The translations under genes and the position numbers were made by a program. Of a stretch of DNA of 64,000 nt, positions 33,226-42,689 are shown one piece after another (position 1 is the stretch's first letter; every line of letters starts with the position of its first letter). Below the pieces are notes generated by a model. That model was not told where the DNA came from and searched no databases. It saw only the letters and a program-made list of their open reading frames with translations. Origin of the DNA: Mucilaginibacter flavidus (GTDB taxonomy: Bacteria > Bacteroidota > Bacteroidia > Sphingobacteriales > Sphingobacteriaceae). The DNA lies in the NCBI RefSeq assembly GCF_024055575.1, contig NZ_JAMXOE010000025.1, positions 1 to 64,000 of the forward strand, in the 5' to 3' direction.

Positions 33226-34653
33226 CTATGGTTTTAAATAGTCGTCAAGTTGTTTATATTTAATAAACCCGGCTCGGTAGGTTGGTACCGATGTTTCCAT
33301 CGTCCACTGTAACACACCTTTAGTGTTGGTTAATACAATAATGTGCCGTTTGGAGCAGCATACTAAAATGCTGGTATCGTTTATCATATACGCGCTGCCC
33401 ATGCGGCCGTTAAATATCTGCTTGGGCAACTGAAAGTGCATGGCAATTTTGGCGCTTTTGTTCTGTTCATCAATTTTCATGGCAAACACGCCCGACTGGT
33501 GTTTCTCAACGCCGTTATCGAAAAACATCAAATTGCCCTGCTGATTAATATGGGCTGCGTGGGCCTGGGTAAAATTGCATTCGGCAGGCAAGGCTATGGT
33601 GCCGCCTTTACCAAATTTGTAGATCACTTTACCGGTTTTAGCATCAATCTTCCAGATTTGCCCGTTGTTGTAAAACGACATCAGGTAATTGCCATCGGTA
33701 TCGTAATTCAGACTGTTGGCATGCATCCAGTCCTTTTTTGTGTTTAGCAGGTTTTTATCCTTTAACGGGTCCATCACGTCGAACACGCTCCACTTGTAAA
33801 ACTGTTTACCTGTTTTATCCATTACCATAATGCCATCGCCGTTAACCGTATCTTTTTTGCCGCCACCAATAGCAGTAAGGTCCATTATTTTTTGATCGAC
33901 AAATAAAGTCACCAGCTGGCCTTTATCGTTTTTCAGGATCTCGTGGTGTATAGTTTGCTTAAAATCGCCCTGACCTTTGGTAAGGTGTAATAATGTATCG
34001 CCAAGCAGGTTAATTTCCAGTATCTCGCTGCCATAGCTGGTAGGCTCATCATTGCGGCCCAAAATAGACAGCAAGGTGTGCTCTTTTGTAAAATTGATCA
34101 CTTTAAAGCCTAACCTGTCAATCATATGATACCATCTTACCTGTCCCTGGTAATCAACCAAATAGGCTACCCCAGGTGCAAAACGTTTGTTGATAAGCAT
34201 TAAGCCATCTTTAAATTCTGCCGGTAAAGCTGTTTTATCGGCCGTTTTGGCTTTAAATTGATCCTGCAAAAACATTTGCAGTTCGTGCGATTTGAAAGTA
34301 TACACCTTGCTAACACTTTTAACCCCATTGCTAAGGCTTATCACATTGTAAGCGTAGTCGGTATTGGGAACGATATTGCAAAGTACGAGCGAATGCATGT
34401 CCTTGTTTTTCGACAACAAAGACCTGAATTTTCGGCCGCTTTTATCTTTATCTGCCCAATACTCCACATACACATCGGCCGGGCCGGTGGTAGTCACATC
34501 TACCTGTATCTTTAAATCGTTATTGTTGTGTAACCCAACTTGAATTTCTTTAACAATAGCTTTATTGCCACAGCCGGTAAAGGCTATGCCAATTGCCAAT
34601 ACTGCTAAATAACAAACCCAACGCTTTGTTATACCCCGTTTTTTTGTAATCAT
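33226..34653 (-). CDS. Arylsulfotransferase (ASST)-like lipoprotein
   Basis: A 475-residue exported protein with lipobox FTGC near residue 28. After an immunoglobulin-like N-terminal segment (about 40-120) it has a six-bladed propeller of the ASST type. Candidate catalytic histidines lie in TIHHEILKNDKGQL, WMHANSLNYDTDGNYLMSFY and QAHAAHINQQGNLMFFDNG, matching the DW-HxNS motif of the family. ASST enzymes move sulfate from one phenol ester to another without PAPS. It is preceded by SusD (73 bp) and followed by the TsdA-like cytochrome (6 bp), which suggests periplasmic sulfate-ester handling. Confidence 0.82.
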   Translation of the reverse strand: MITKKRGITKRWVCYLAVLAIGIAFTGCGNKAIVKEIQVGLHNNNDLKIQVDVTTTGPADVYVEYWADKDKSGRKFRSLLSKNKDMHSLVLCNIVPNTDYAYNVISLSNGVKSVSKVYTFKSHELQMFLQDQFKAKTADKTALPAEFKDGLMLINKRFAPGVAYLVDYQGQVRWYHMIDRLGFKVINFTKEHTLLSILGRNDEPTSYGSEILEINLLGDTLLHLTKGQGDFKQTIHHEILKNDKGQLVTLFVDQKIMDLTAIGGGKKDTVNGDGIMVMDKTGKQFYKWSVFDVMDPLKDKNLLNTKKDWMHANSLNYDTDGNYLMSFYNNGQIWKIDAKTGKVIYKFGKGGTIALPAECNFTQAHAAHINQQGNLMFFDNGVEKHQSGVFAMKIDEQNKSAKIAMHFQLPKQIFNGRMGSAYMINDTSILVCCSKRHIIVLTNTKGVLQWTMETSVPTYRAGFIKYKQLDDYLKP

Positions 34654-34726
34654 TATTTTAAAAGGTAAAGAATATACAGCTTTTTAAGGCCGTATATTCT
34701 TATTTATATAGATAATTGGGGAGCAA

Positions 34727-36244
34727 TTATTGCCTTCCTGAATTATTCAGGTTAGGGTTGATGTTCACCTGGTTTATAGGGTAAGGGAAATACTGATCGC
34801 GGGGTAAAGTTACTGTCTGGTTTAGCCCGGCCCGTTTCAGGTAAGCATTTACCACTACATCATATTTACCAAACCTCATTAAATCGGCCCTTCTTTTTCC
34901 TTCATAATACAATTCCCAGCCACGCTCCTGTAAAAGTGCATCGCGGAAAGTAGATTGGTTAAGCTCGCCCAGTACCAATTGTTTAGCATGCGACCTTGCT
35001 TTAACCATATTTACTAACCCTATGCTTTCCGCAGATGGACCGCTTAGCTCGTTTAATGCTTCTGCTCTGCTCAATAACACATCCGCATAACGTAAAATAT
35101 CAACGCTATGGCCATCATAGTAAGTGTTATCAGCTCTGCTTGGGTCGGCATATTTCATGGTTGCAACATCGGGCATATATAAAACACCTGCCGGCGGGGT
35201 TGCACCTAACGTTGGGGCTTCTTTGTGCGTTAATCCATCAACACCATCGTACTCGGTAAAGAACATTTTTTTACGGTCGTCTTCATCGCCATAACTGTTA
35301 TAAAAGTCCCAGGTTACGGCGTAATACTGCCATCTGTCTGTTAATACCGGGTGGTTTAGCGGGCCAAAGTGATTCAGCAACTCGGTTCCATTTACGTTTG
35401 CATCGCTTAACACCGAGAATATGTTTTCTGAACACCATTTGTTATCCTCTTTAAATAAACCGGCATAAGTTGGATATAACTGGTAGATGCCCAGGTCCAT
35501 AACCTGCTTGGTTAAATCAGCAGCTTTTTGCCATTGGTGCTGGCGCAGGTATAGTTTAGCCAGCAAAGTCATGGCAGCGCCTTTGGTTGCACGGCCAACA
35601 TCGTTTGTTGAGTAATATTTGTTGTTCTGATAATCGACAGGCAAAGTGCTAATAGCGCCCTCCAGGTCTGATATCAGCAGCGCATCAATTGTTGCAACCG
35701 GGGTAACAGGCGGTTGATTCGTGTATTTCGGATTTGCAAGGTCTTTTTCGGTTACCAAAACTACAGGTCCCCATGCATCTGTCAGGTCAAGGTAGGCAAT
35801 GGCGCGCAAAAACTTCATTTCTGCAAGGAACTGGCTTTTAGCGTCATTTCCAATCGTCGTCATGGCCGAAAGATTATAGATGGCGTTATTAGCATCTGCA
35901 ATCAGCTTGTAAATTTGTCTCCAGTCCTCGGCCAATAAACCGTTTGCAGAGTTCCATTGAACTAATGAAAGCTGACCCGGGTCGCCGCCGTAATCGCAGT
36001 GGCCAACGTCGGTTGTTAAATCGGTTAGGGCAAAGTGTCTAACTGTCCAATAGTCAAAGTTATCGCCAACAGCGGGGCCCTTTAACCGGGCGTAAACTGC
36101 GTTTACTGCGGCCACCGCGTCAGACTGTGTGTGGAAAGCGTTAGTACTGGTTAAGTTGCTGTATACCTTCGGGTCGAGGTTTTTGTTGCAGGAGAACTGC
36201 AAAAACACAGCAGCTATGATCAGGATAATATTATATTTTTTCAT
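34727..36244 (-). CDS. susD: SusD/RagB-family nutrient-binding lipoprotein
   Basis: A 505-residue surface lipoprotein: signal MKKYNIILIIAAVFLQFSC with the lipidated Cys near residue 19, an N-terminal helical TPR part (about 40-230) and the C-terminal SusD region ending in the usual GLNQTVTLPRDQYFPYPINQ then NPNLNN. It binds the ligand for the SusC partner. The ATG at 36244 is chosen because the signal peptide starts there; an in-frame ATG at 36310 overlaps SusC and is unlikely. It follows the susC gene by 40 bp. Confidence 0.93.
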   Translation of the reverse strand: MKKYNIILIIAAVFLQFSCNKNLDPKVYSNLTSTNAFHTQSDAVAAVNAVYARLKGPAVGDNFDYWTVRHFALTDLTTDVGHCDYGGDPGQLSLVQWNSANGLLAEDWRQIYKLIADANNAIYNLSAMTTIGNDAKSQFLAEMKFLRAIAYLDLTDAWGPVVLVTEKDLANPKYTNQPPVTPVATIDALLISDLEGAISTLPVDYQNNKYYSTNDVGRATKGAAMTLLAKLYLRQHQWQKAADLTKQVMDLGIYQLYPTYAGLFKEDNKWCSENIFSVLSDANVNGTELLNHFGPLNHPVLTDRWQYYAVTWDFYNSYGDEDDRKKMFFTEYDGVDGLTHKEAPTLGATPPAGVLYMPDVATMKYADPSRADNTYYDGHSVDILRYADVLLSRAEALNELSGPSAESIGLVNMVKARSHAKQLVLGELNQSTFRDALLQERGWELYYEGKRRADLMRFGKYDVVVNAYLKRAGLNQTVTLPRDQYFPYPINQVNINPNLNNSGRQ

Positions 36245-36284
36245 TTTTTTAATTTTATGTTGATCCGTTAAAGGATGATTATGA

Positions 36285-39200
36285 TTAATGAACAGAAACT
36301 TTAACACCAAATGCGAAGGTTCTGAACGCAGGGAAGGCGTTAAAATCCAAACCTCCTGAAGTATTGCCGTTATGCACGTTTACTTCGGGGTCGGTACCCT
36401 TATAGCCCGTTACAGTAAGCAGGTTTTGTGCTTCACCATATATCCTTATGCCCTGTACAATTTTAATACGCTGGAACAATGAAGACGGGAAGCTATACCC
36501 TAATGAAACTGATTTTAAGCGGGCATATGAAGCATTCTCAACAAAGCGTGAGTTTACGTAGCCGCCATAAGTACTCAGGAAGTAACCTTCGCGCGGAATG
36601 TCAGTATTTTCATTTTTACCGGCCACAAACCTGTTTAAGGCATCGGTGCTGGTTGTTGATTCTAATACCAGCCTGTTCATATTAAACAATTTGTATCCAA
36701 ATGCACCCTGGATAAATATGTTAAGGTCAAAGCCTTTGTAGTGAAAATCGTTACCAAAACCCATGGTGTAATGAGGGTTTGAGTTACCTAAGTATTTCTG
36801 ATCATCAGGGGTGATTTTTCCATCACCATTTACGTCCACATATTTAGGGTCGCCTGGTTTTGAATTTGGCTGTGGTGCATAAGTTTCGCCGGTTTTAAGT
36901 ACGCCTGCATAAACATAGCCGTAAAGTTCGCCCAATTCCTGTCCTACTTGTAACCGCGAAAATTCACGGCCAGATACCGTTCCGCTTGGGTTAGCGGTAT
37001 TGCTGCTGATGGTTTTGATACCACCCAGGTCCAAAGCTTTTTGTTTGTTGTATGCAATGTTAAAGCTGGTGTTCCATGAAAAACCATTTGAGCGGATGTT
37101 GTTGCTATTTACAGAAAGCTCGATACCCCTGTTTTCAATAGCCCCGGCATTTACCAGTTGGGTATTAAAGCCCCACCATTGGCCTATTGGAAGATTAAGT
37201 AACAGGTCACTGGTTTTTTTGCGGTAAACATCAATGGTAACGTTAATCCGGTCGTTTGCAAAACCCATATCCAAACCTGCATCAAATTGTGCTGTGCTTT
37301 CCCACTTAAGGTTAGGGTTTGCCAACGTTGATGGCTCGATACCAACCTGCAACGCCCCACCCGGACTAAGCACAGTGCTATAGTTACCAAATGTGCTCAG
37401 GTATTGGTAGTTGTTGATCCTGTCATTACCGGTGACACCATAGCTTACCCTCACTTTTAAGTTTGAAAAGGTGTTTAAGTTCTTAATAAAATCCTCATCA
37501 CCAAATTTATAAGCCACAGCTCCCGATGGGAAAATACCATGCCTGAAGTTGCTGCCGAATTTTGAGGAAGCATCATCTCTTAAAGTGAAGGTAGCCAGTA
37601 TCTTATCTTTATAAGCATAGTTCAACCTGCCGTAATAATCGGTAAGTGACGACTCCGATTTACCGCTGCTATAACCGTTTACTGTAGAACCGGCACTTAA
37701 GTTATAATACAGAAAAACATCGGTAGGGAAACCCTTGGCACCTGCACCAAGTGACTCGGCAACGTCTTTTTGGTTTGAATTACCTACCAATAAGGTAAAG
37801 TCGTGATCTTTAACCTTGTATTTGTAGGTCAGATAATTTTCGACCAGCCACCTGAACGCCGTCGACATTTGCTCGGCTGCTATACCGCCGTTTGCTTTAC
37901 CGGCAACCAACGTCCTGGGGGTATATTGACCTGCAGTAACCTGGCCGTACTCACTACCTGCTCCTAAATGGTAGGTAAGGCCTTTAAATAAAATATAATC
38001 TAAAGAAACGTTACCGTTTATCAATTTGCTGCCGCTTTTGTTGGTTGGCTCCAAAAGGGTGGCTAATGCATTGTTTTTACCCTGGTATACATAATAAGTA
38101 CCATCTGGATTATAAACCGGGATATTTGGCTGCGCGACTAAAAGGCCGAACAGTGGCGCGGTAATGTCGCCGGAGTATGATTGTAACGTTGAATTACCGC
38201 TTGCTCCATAAAAGTTGGCGCTTAATTTTAAGTTTTCGTTCAATGTTTTTTCAGCACCAATCCTGGCGGTATAACGCTCCAAACTGGTGTTTTTTAATAC
38301 ACCGAGTTGTTTGAGGTAATTACCCGATACGTAAATTTTTGAAGTCTTATCGGCACTGCTAATGCTTAAATTGCGGTTTTGAACTGTTGAATTTTGAGTA
38401 GCAGCCTTTAACCAGTTGGTATTAGCCAATGGAAAGTTTGAAGGGAATATAGGCGGTTTGCCATCTTCAACAGCGGTAGCGTTCTGGATATCGGTATACT
38501 GCTGCCCATTTAAAAGCGATGGGTGATAGGTCAGATACTGCTGACCGTTTGATAGATCGGCTTCAACAGCAGTAACGCCCATTTTACCTTTTTTAGTAGT
38601 AATTAAAATTACACCGTTGCCACCACGTGAACCGTATATTGCTGTGGCCGACGCATCCTTCAAAATCTGGATATCCTCAATGTCGTTAGGGTTTATCTGG
38701 TTACCGTTATCAGAGATAAAACCATCAACTACATATAGCGGCGCGTTACTTGTATTAATAGAGTTACCGCCGCGTATAGTAATTGATATGGTACCACCCG
38801 GCGCAAAGCTCGATTGCTGTACCATAACGCCGGCCGCTTTACCTTGTATGGCCTGGGCCAAATTTGAGGTGGTGCCGCCTAAGTTAAGTTCACTGGCTTT
38901 TACGGAGCTTACCGAGCCGGTAAGGTCGCTCTTTTTAACCGAGCCGTAACCTACAACCACAACCTCGTTCAGTTTGTTAAGATCTTCCTGCAAAGTAATT
39001 GTCGACCCATCAGCGCTGCCTGCTGAAATTTCCTGGGTTTTGTATCCTATATAAGATACTACCAATATACCTGAGCTAGTCTTAACTGTAATTTTAAATT
39101 TTCCGTTTAAATCTGTAGTAGTAGAGTTTTTAGCTCCTTTTTCGGTTACCGTAGCACCCATGATGGGGCCGTCCTTGTCTTTTACAGTGCCGTTTACCAC

Positions 39201-39338
39201 GGTTTGGGCTTTTGCCAGTGCCGGTAGCATTAAAAACAGGCAACAGCAAGCCATTTTAAAAAGGGTACCAAAAAGCTTCTTTTTTGAAAAAGAACTTTTT
39301 GCGGAACCCGGATCAGAGAGTGTGTAAATTTTAATCAT
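36285..39338 (-). CDS. susC: SusC/RagA-family TonB-linked outer-membrane transporter
   Basis: A 1017-residue TonB-dependent transporter. Signal peptide to about residue 44 (ALAKAQ), carboxypeptidase-regulatory-like domain at about 46-120 (VNGTVKDKDGPIMGATVTEK), TonB region VVVGYGS, plug with the SusC signature KDASATAIYGSRGGNGVI, and a large barrel to the end. It imports a ligand delivered by the SusD lipoprotein. No sigma/anti-sigma pair or hybrid two-component regulator lies next to it. Two LacI-type operator palindromes lie 128-544 bp upstream of the start, which suggests control by a LacI-family repressor encoded elsewhere. Confidence 0.95.
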   Translation of the reverse strand: MIKIYTLSDPGSAKSSFSKKKLFGTLFKMACCCLFLMLPALAKAQTVVNGTVKDKDGPIMGATVTEKGAKNSTTTDLNGKFKITVKTSSGILVVSYIGYKTQEISAGSADGSTITLQEDLNKLNEVVVVGYGSVKKSDLTGSVSSVKASELNLGGTTSNLAQAIQGKAAGVMVQQSSFAPGGTISITIRGGNSINTSNAPLYVVDGFISDNGNQINPNDIEDIQILKDASATAIYGSRGGNGVILITTKKGKMGVTAVEADLSNGQQYLTYHPSLLNGQQYTDIQNATAVEDGKPPIFPSNFPLANTNWLKAATQNSTVQNRNLSISSADKTSKIYVSGNYLKQLGVLKNTSLERYTARIGAEKTLNENLKLSANFYGASGNSTLQSYSGDITAPLFGLLVAQPNIPVYNPDGTYYVYQGKNNALATLLEPTNKSGSKLINGNVSLDYILFKGLTYHLGAGSEYGQVTAGQYTPRTLVAGKANGGIAAEQMSTAFRWLVENYLTYKYKVKDHDFTLLVGNSNQKDVAESLGAGAKGFPTDVFLYYNLSAGSTVNGYSSGKSESSLTDYYGRLNYAYKDKILATFTLRDDASSKFGSNFRHGIFPSGAVAYKFGDEDFIKNLNTFSNLKVRVSYGVTGNDRINNYQYLSTFGNYSTVLSPGGALQVGIEPSTLANPNLKWESTAQFDAGLDMGFANDRINVTIDVYRKKTSDLLLNLPIGQWWGFNTQLVNAGAIENRGIELSVNSNNIRSNGFSWNTSFNIAYNKQKALDLGGIKTISSNTANPSGTVSGREFSRLQVGQELGELYGYVYAGVLKTGETYAPQPNSKPGDPKYVDVNGDGKITPDDQKYLGNSNPHYTMGFGNDFHYKGFDLNIFIQGAFGYKLFNMNRLVLESTTSTDALNRFVAGKNENTDIPREGYFLSTYGGYVNSRFVENASYARLKSVSLGYSFPSSLFQRIKIVQGIRIYGEAQNLLTVTGYKGTDPEVNVHNGNTSGGLDFNAFPAFRTFAFGVKVSVH

Positions 39339-39466
39339 ACATTTTCGGTGTTAGAATTAATTGGGTCAGTGTATTAATTTATTGTTAGTTTTATAATAAA
39401 ACTTCAGCAACGAAAATTAGAGATATAGCTATCTCAAAACGAAAAAACACCCCCTCAAACACAGCG

Positions 39467-39476
39467 CAAACGTTTG
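39467..39476. promoter_or_regulatory. LacI-type operator palindrome 1
   Basis: Perfect palindrome CAAACGTTTG within CGCAAACGTTTG. Its centre is about 130 bp upstream of the susC start. The central CG and half-site form match operators of the LacI/GalR family. Confidence 0.6.
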
Positions 39477-39872
39477 TTCTGGCTAAAAAACGGCGTCGTA
39501 AATCTTTTATTAACAGTGTTTTATGTAGTATTGGCTAAGTAAAAGGCAAAAAATGGGCGCTGTTAAAGCCATGTTAATGTTGAATTCGGCGTAAATTCAT
39601 ATGAACTGCGCGTTTTGTGTTCACACCAAAGTATCTGATTTTGGATGGAGACTAAAATCAAGCCACCGCCCGGATTGATAAGTTATTTGCCGCGATCTTA
39701 GGTTGTGATGGTGGTCCGACAGTGGAAAAGCAATGCTTCTGGCAGTGGAAATTAGCAGATGGGCTTGGTAAATAAGACGTGTTTTTGGTAAGGTCGATTA
39801 TTATCACGTTTAGCACTTATAATATTCTTAGGTACGCGGTGTCGGTGAACAATAAGCCCGCTAAACTCAACG

Positions 39873-39882
39873 CAAACGTTTG
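39873..39882. promoter_or_regulatory. LacI-type operator palindrome 2
   Basis: The same palindrome, again preceded by CG (CGCAAACGTTTG), 406 bp from the first. Two identical operators at this spacing would allow repression by DNA looping. Confidence 0.6.
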
Positions 39883-40131
39883 AAATGTGGATACACTTAG
39901 TCACTGTCCGGTATCACGCAGCATAAATTTTATAATTGTCTGGTCAGTTAAAATATTTACCGGCAGCATAATTGAAACGGACAGATTGCTTATCGCAAAA
40001 CAAGTTTTTTGTTTAAATGATGCAGGAATATATCTTTAAACGCCGAAGTTTACCGGTGACAAAATAGTGTAAATAAAATACCGGCATATATAAAAAATTA
40101 TAGCATGTGAAACCGCCAATGTTGATACCCA

Positions 40132-40449
40132 TTGACATTAAACAAGAAACAAACGGAGTTAACTCTTATAAAAAACACCCCCCTTTCAATAGTAAACGAT
40201 CATACAGTCAGGCTGAGCATAATGACAGATCCTTTTTACTGGCACTATCACCCCAATTCTGACGAAACTTTCCTGGAATTGGAAGGGGTATTGTGTATCG
40301 ACCTGGAGGATAAAACGGTTGAACTGTCGCCTAACCAGCTAATCACCATACCTGCCAATGTAGTGCATCGCACCAGGCCTAAATACGAGAGGTCGGTTAA
40401 TGTTACTTTTGAGCGGAAGGGTATTGAAACGGTTAAACTGGATAAATAG
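40132..40449 (+). CDS. Cupin-domain protein
   Basis: A 105-residue cupin. The metal-binding motif 1 appears as WHYHPNSDETFLELEG (His-X-His and Glu near residues 38-46), and motif 2 as PANVVHRTRP (His near 80). The listed start is a TTG at 40132, since no in-frame ATG precedes the conserved N-terminal strands; the next ATG (40222) would cut away a strand. Single-domain cupins of this type bind metal, often with sugar or small-acid substrates. It is followed after 81 bp by the substrate-binding lipoprotein gene. Confidence 0.78.
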   Translation: MTLNKKQTELTLIKNTPLSIVNDHTVRLSIMTDPFYWHYHPNSDETFLELEGVLCIDLEDKTVELSPNQLITIPANVVHRTRPKYERSVNVTFERKGIETVKLDK

Positions 40450-40530
40450 CCCTGTCAAACGTTATTAATTACTACCTGTAGGGATATTTTATTTAATTTA
40501 GAGCAAAAAAATATCACCAAATCAACCTAA

Positions 40531-41745
40531 ATGAAAAAAATATTAGCGCTCCTAATTGCATTTTTGGCAATCATTACCTTCCAGGCCTGCAAAAAAAATC
40601 ACACATATTATGTGCCATCAAAAATTGTGGATGTTAGGGGGCTTTTCTCGTTAACCGGCAACTGGTCGTCGTTAGGGGTTACCTCAAGTGCAGCAATACA
40701 ACTGGCTATGGAAGACATCAATAAATACCTGGCGAAGAAGAATGCTGGATTCCGCATAGCAGCATCGGTTTCAGACACTAAACTGGATGTGGATATTGCC
40801 AAAACATTATTTAACAAAGCCAATAGCGAAAAAATACACTTTATTATCGGCCCGCAGTCAAGCGCTGAGCTGGCCGGGCTGAAACCGCTCAGCGATGCCG
40901 CCAATATTATAGTGGTGAGCCAAAGCAGTACCGCCGGCAGTTTGGCTATAGCTAACGATAATATTTTCCGCTTTTGCCCTTCGGATAAAATAGAAGGTGC
41001 TGCAATTGCCAATACCATAGCAAAAAAAGGCTTTAAAGGATTGGTTACCGTGGCGCGCGACGATGCGGGCAACAAAGGCCTGCAAACATCGACAGGCGCA
41101 GCGTTTACTACTGACGGCGGGCAAGTAGCCGCAATCGATCCGTATGCAACTACCACTACAGATTACGCTGCAGTTGTCGCATCCATTAAAACCCAGCTTA
41201 ATACAATGATCACTACTTACGGCGCAGATAAGGCAGCCATTTACCTGGCATCGTTCGACGAAGGCACTGAGATATTTAAGCTTGCAGCTGCTGACCCGGT
41301 CTTAAGCAGCGTAAAATGGTTCGGCGGGGATGGCGTGGTATTAAGCACAGCATTTTTAAACGATCCGGTAGTAGCTGATTTTGTAATAAAGACAGGATTT
41401 TTTGCGCCATCTTTTGGCTTGTCGGCAGCCACGCAGGATAAATGGGCGCCTGTTGCCGCACGCATAAAAGCAAAGACAGGTACCGACCCTGACGCTTTTG
41501 CGCTGGTGGCCTATGATGCCATGTGGACTATAGCCTACACACTTGAAGGAACCAATGGCAGTACCGACGATTTAGCTGCCCTTAAAGCTGGATTTGTTGC
41601 AAATGCCAATAAAAATACCGGCATTGTTGGCGCCGAAGTACTTGATGAGTTCGGCGACCGCTCAAATGGTACCTTTGATTACTTTGGTATCGCAAAAAAC
41701 GGCACATCTTATTCATGGCAACTGGTCGGGAAATCTGACGAGTAA
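40531..41745 (+). CDS. LivJ-type ABC substrate-binding lipoprotein
   Basis: A 404-residue periplasmic binding protein of the Peripla_BP_6 class. Lipobox TFQAC near residue 20, then VRGLFSLTGNWSSLGVTSSA at the start of lobe 1, IGPQSSAELAGLKPL, and FVATV-like lobe 2 blocks including DAFALVAYDAMWTIAYTLEG. The family normally feeds branched-chain amino acid or amide importers. No permease or ATPase lies beside it, so it is either an orphan binding protein or a sensor. A terminator follows at 41772. Confidence 0.85.
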   Translation: MKKILALLIAFLAIITFQACKKNHTYYVPSKIVDVRGLFSLTGNWSSLGVTSSAAIQLAMEDINKYLAKKNAGFRIAASVSDTKLDVDIAKTLFNKANSEKIHFIIGPQSSAELAGLKPLSDAANIIVVSQSSTAGSLAIANDNIFRFCPSDKIEGAAIANTIAKKGFKGLVTVARDDAGNKGLQTSTGAAFTTDGGQVAAIDPYATTTTDYAAVVASIKTQLNTMITTYGADKAAIYLASFDEGTEIFKLAAADPVLSSVKWFGGDGVVLSTAFLNDPVVADFVIKTGFFAPSFGLSAATQDKWAPVAARIKAKTGTDPDAFALVAYDAMWTIAYTLEGTNGSTDDLAALKAGFVANANKNTGIVGAEVLDEFGDRSNGTFDYFGIAKNGTSYSWQLVGKSDE

Positions 41746-41771
41746 ACTGTAATATTTTTAATTATACGCAG

Positions 41772-41798
41772 AGCCCGGTATGAAAATATCGGGCTTTG
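41772..41798 (+). terminator. Terminator after the binding-protein gene
   Basis: AGCCCGGTAT (41772-41781) pairs with ATATCGGGCT (41786-41795), one G-U pair, four-base loop, followed by TTTG. Confidence 0.7.
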
Positions 41799-41883
41799 TT
41801 GCTTATATTGCTTCAATTTCAGGCAAACAAGTTTATCCATTCTAATTGACGATAACGTTAATATCAGCTAAGCCTAATAAAAG

Positions 41884-42663
41884 ATGAACAATCTGCATAA
41901 TCTTGACAATAAGATAAAAGCTAAAATTAATGGCGGCGGCGTATCGATCGGAGTATTCCTGGTTAGTGGCAGCCCGTTTATTGCCGAGGCTATGGCAAAT
42001 TTTCCGCTTGATTGGATGCTTATTGATTTTGAGGCATCGCACATAACCAACGAAAACCTGCTCCATATTTTACAAGCCATTAATGGCTACGAAATTACCC
42101 CGGTAGTAAGAGTTGCCGATCAAAACAGGCGTATGATTGAATTTTGCCTCGACCTTGGCACCAAAGGCGTGATGATACCGAAAGTAGATACTGCGGAGCA
42201 GGCTGCTGAAGTTAGTAATGCCTGCTATTACCAGCCGAAGGGTAACCGGGGGATCGGTGGCATAAGAGCATCAGCATTTTACACGAATACAAAAGAGTAC
42301 CTTGACAAAGCTAACGACTGCGTACTATCCATCGTTCAAATCGAAAGTAAAGAAAGCATTGCTAATTTAGACGGTATTGCAAGCACGGCAAACGTCGAAG
42401 TCCTATTTATGGGCCTGGGGGACCTGGCAGCATCATATGGGCAAACCGGCAATGTGGAAGGTAAACTAATAGACGAGGCCAGGCAAAAAGTAGTAGCTGC
42501 CTGCAGGAAATATAACAAGATACCCGGCATCTATGCCCACAGCATTGATGTTGTGAACCAGTATATCGAAGAAGGCTTTACGTTTATCGCTATTGGTAAC
42601 GACATAAAATTCATGAGCCAGGGCCTGGCGGATAGTTTAAATAAGATTGCGTTAAAAAGATAA
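41884..42663 (+). CDS. HpcH/HpaI-family class II aldolase
   Basis: A 259-residue TIM-barrel aldolase. The family blocks are seen: LDWMLIDFEASHI near 45 (with Glu/Asp metal ligand), VVRVADQNRRMIEFCLDLGTKGVMIPKVDTAEQA near 85-110 in two parts, and IVQIESKESI followed by VLFMGLGDLAASYG near 175. Members cleave 2-keto-3-deoxy sugar acids or dihydroxyheptenedioate to pyruvate plus an aldehyde, using a divalent metal. It is 26 bp upstream of the unknown gene at 42690 and likely co-transcribed with it. Confidence 0.9.
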   Translation: MNNLHNLDNKIKAKINGGGVSIGVFLVSGSPFIAEAMANFPLDWMLIDFEASHITNENLLHILQAINGYEITPVVRVADQNRRMIEFCLDLGTKGVMIPKVDTAEQAAEVSNACYYQPKGNRGIGGIRASAFYTNTKEYLDKANDCVLSIVQIESKESIANLDGIASTANVEVLFMGLGDLAASYGQTGNVEGKLIDEARQKVVAACRKYNKIPGIYAHSIDVVNQYIEEGFTFIAIGNDIKFMSQGLADSLNKIALKR

Positions 42664-42689
42664 ATTTTCTAACCATTAAAACTACCATA

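Larger units (their letters stand above)
39339..40131. other. Long intergenic region upstream of the susCD operon
   Basis: A 793-bp region with no recognised gene on either strand. It carries two CAAACGTTTG palindromes (39467 and 39873) and a plausible minus-strand -7 like TAATTTTC (39419-39412). The remainder shows no obvious structure. Confidence 0.55.

Noticed and set aside
39339..40131. Hidden small gene in the long susC upstream gap
   Set aside because: No frame of useful length with start context or recognisable protein features was seen; only the operator palindromes stand out.
40608..41156. Minus-strand 182-residue frame in the binding-protein gene
   Set aside because: It mirrors the LivJ-type coding sequence and shows no independent domain.
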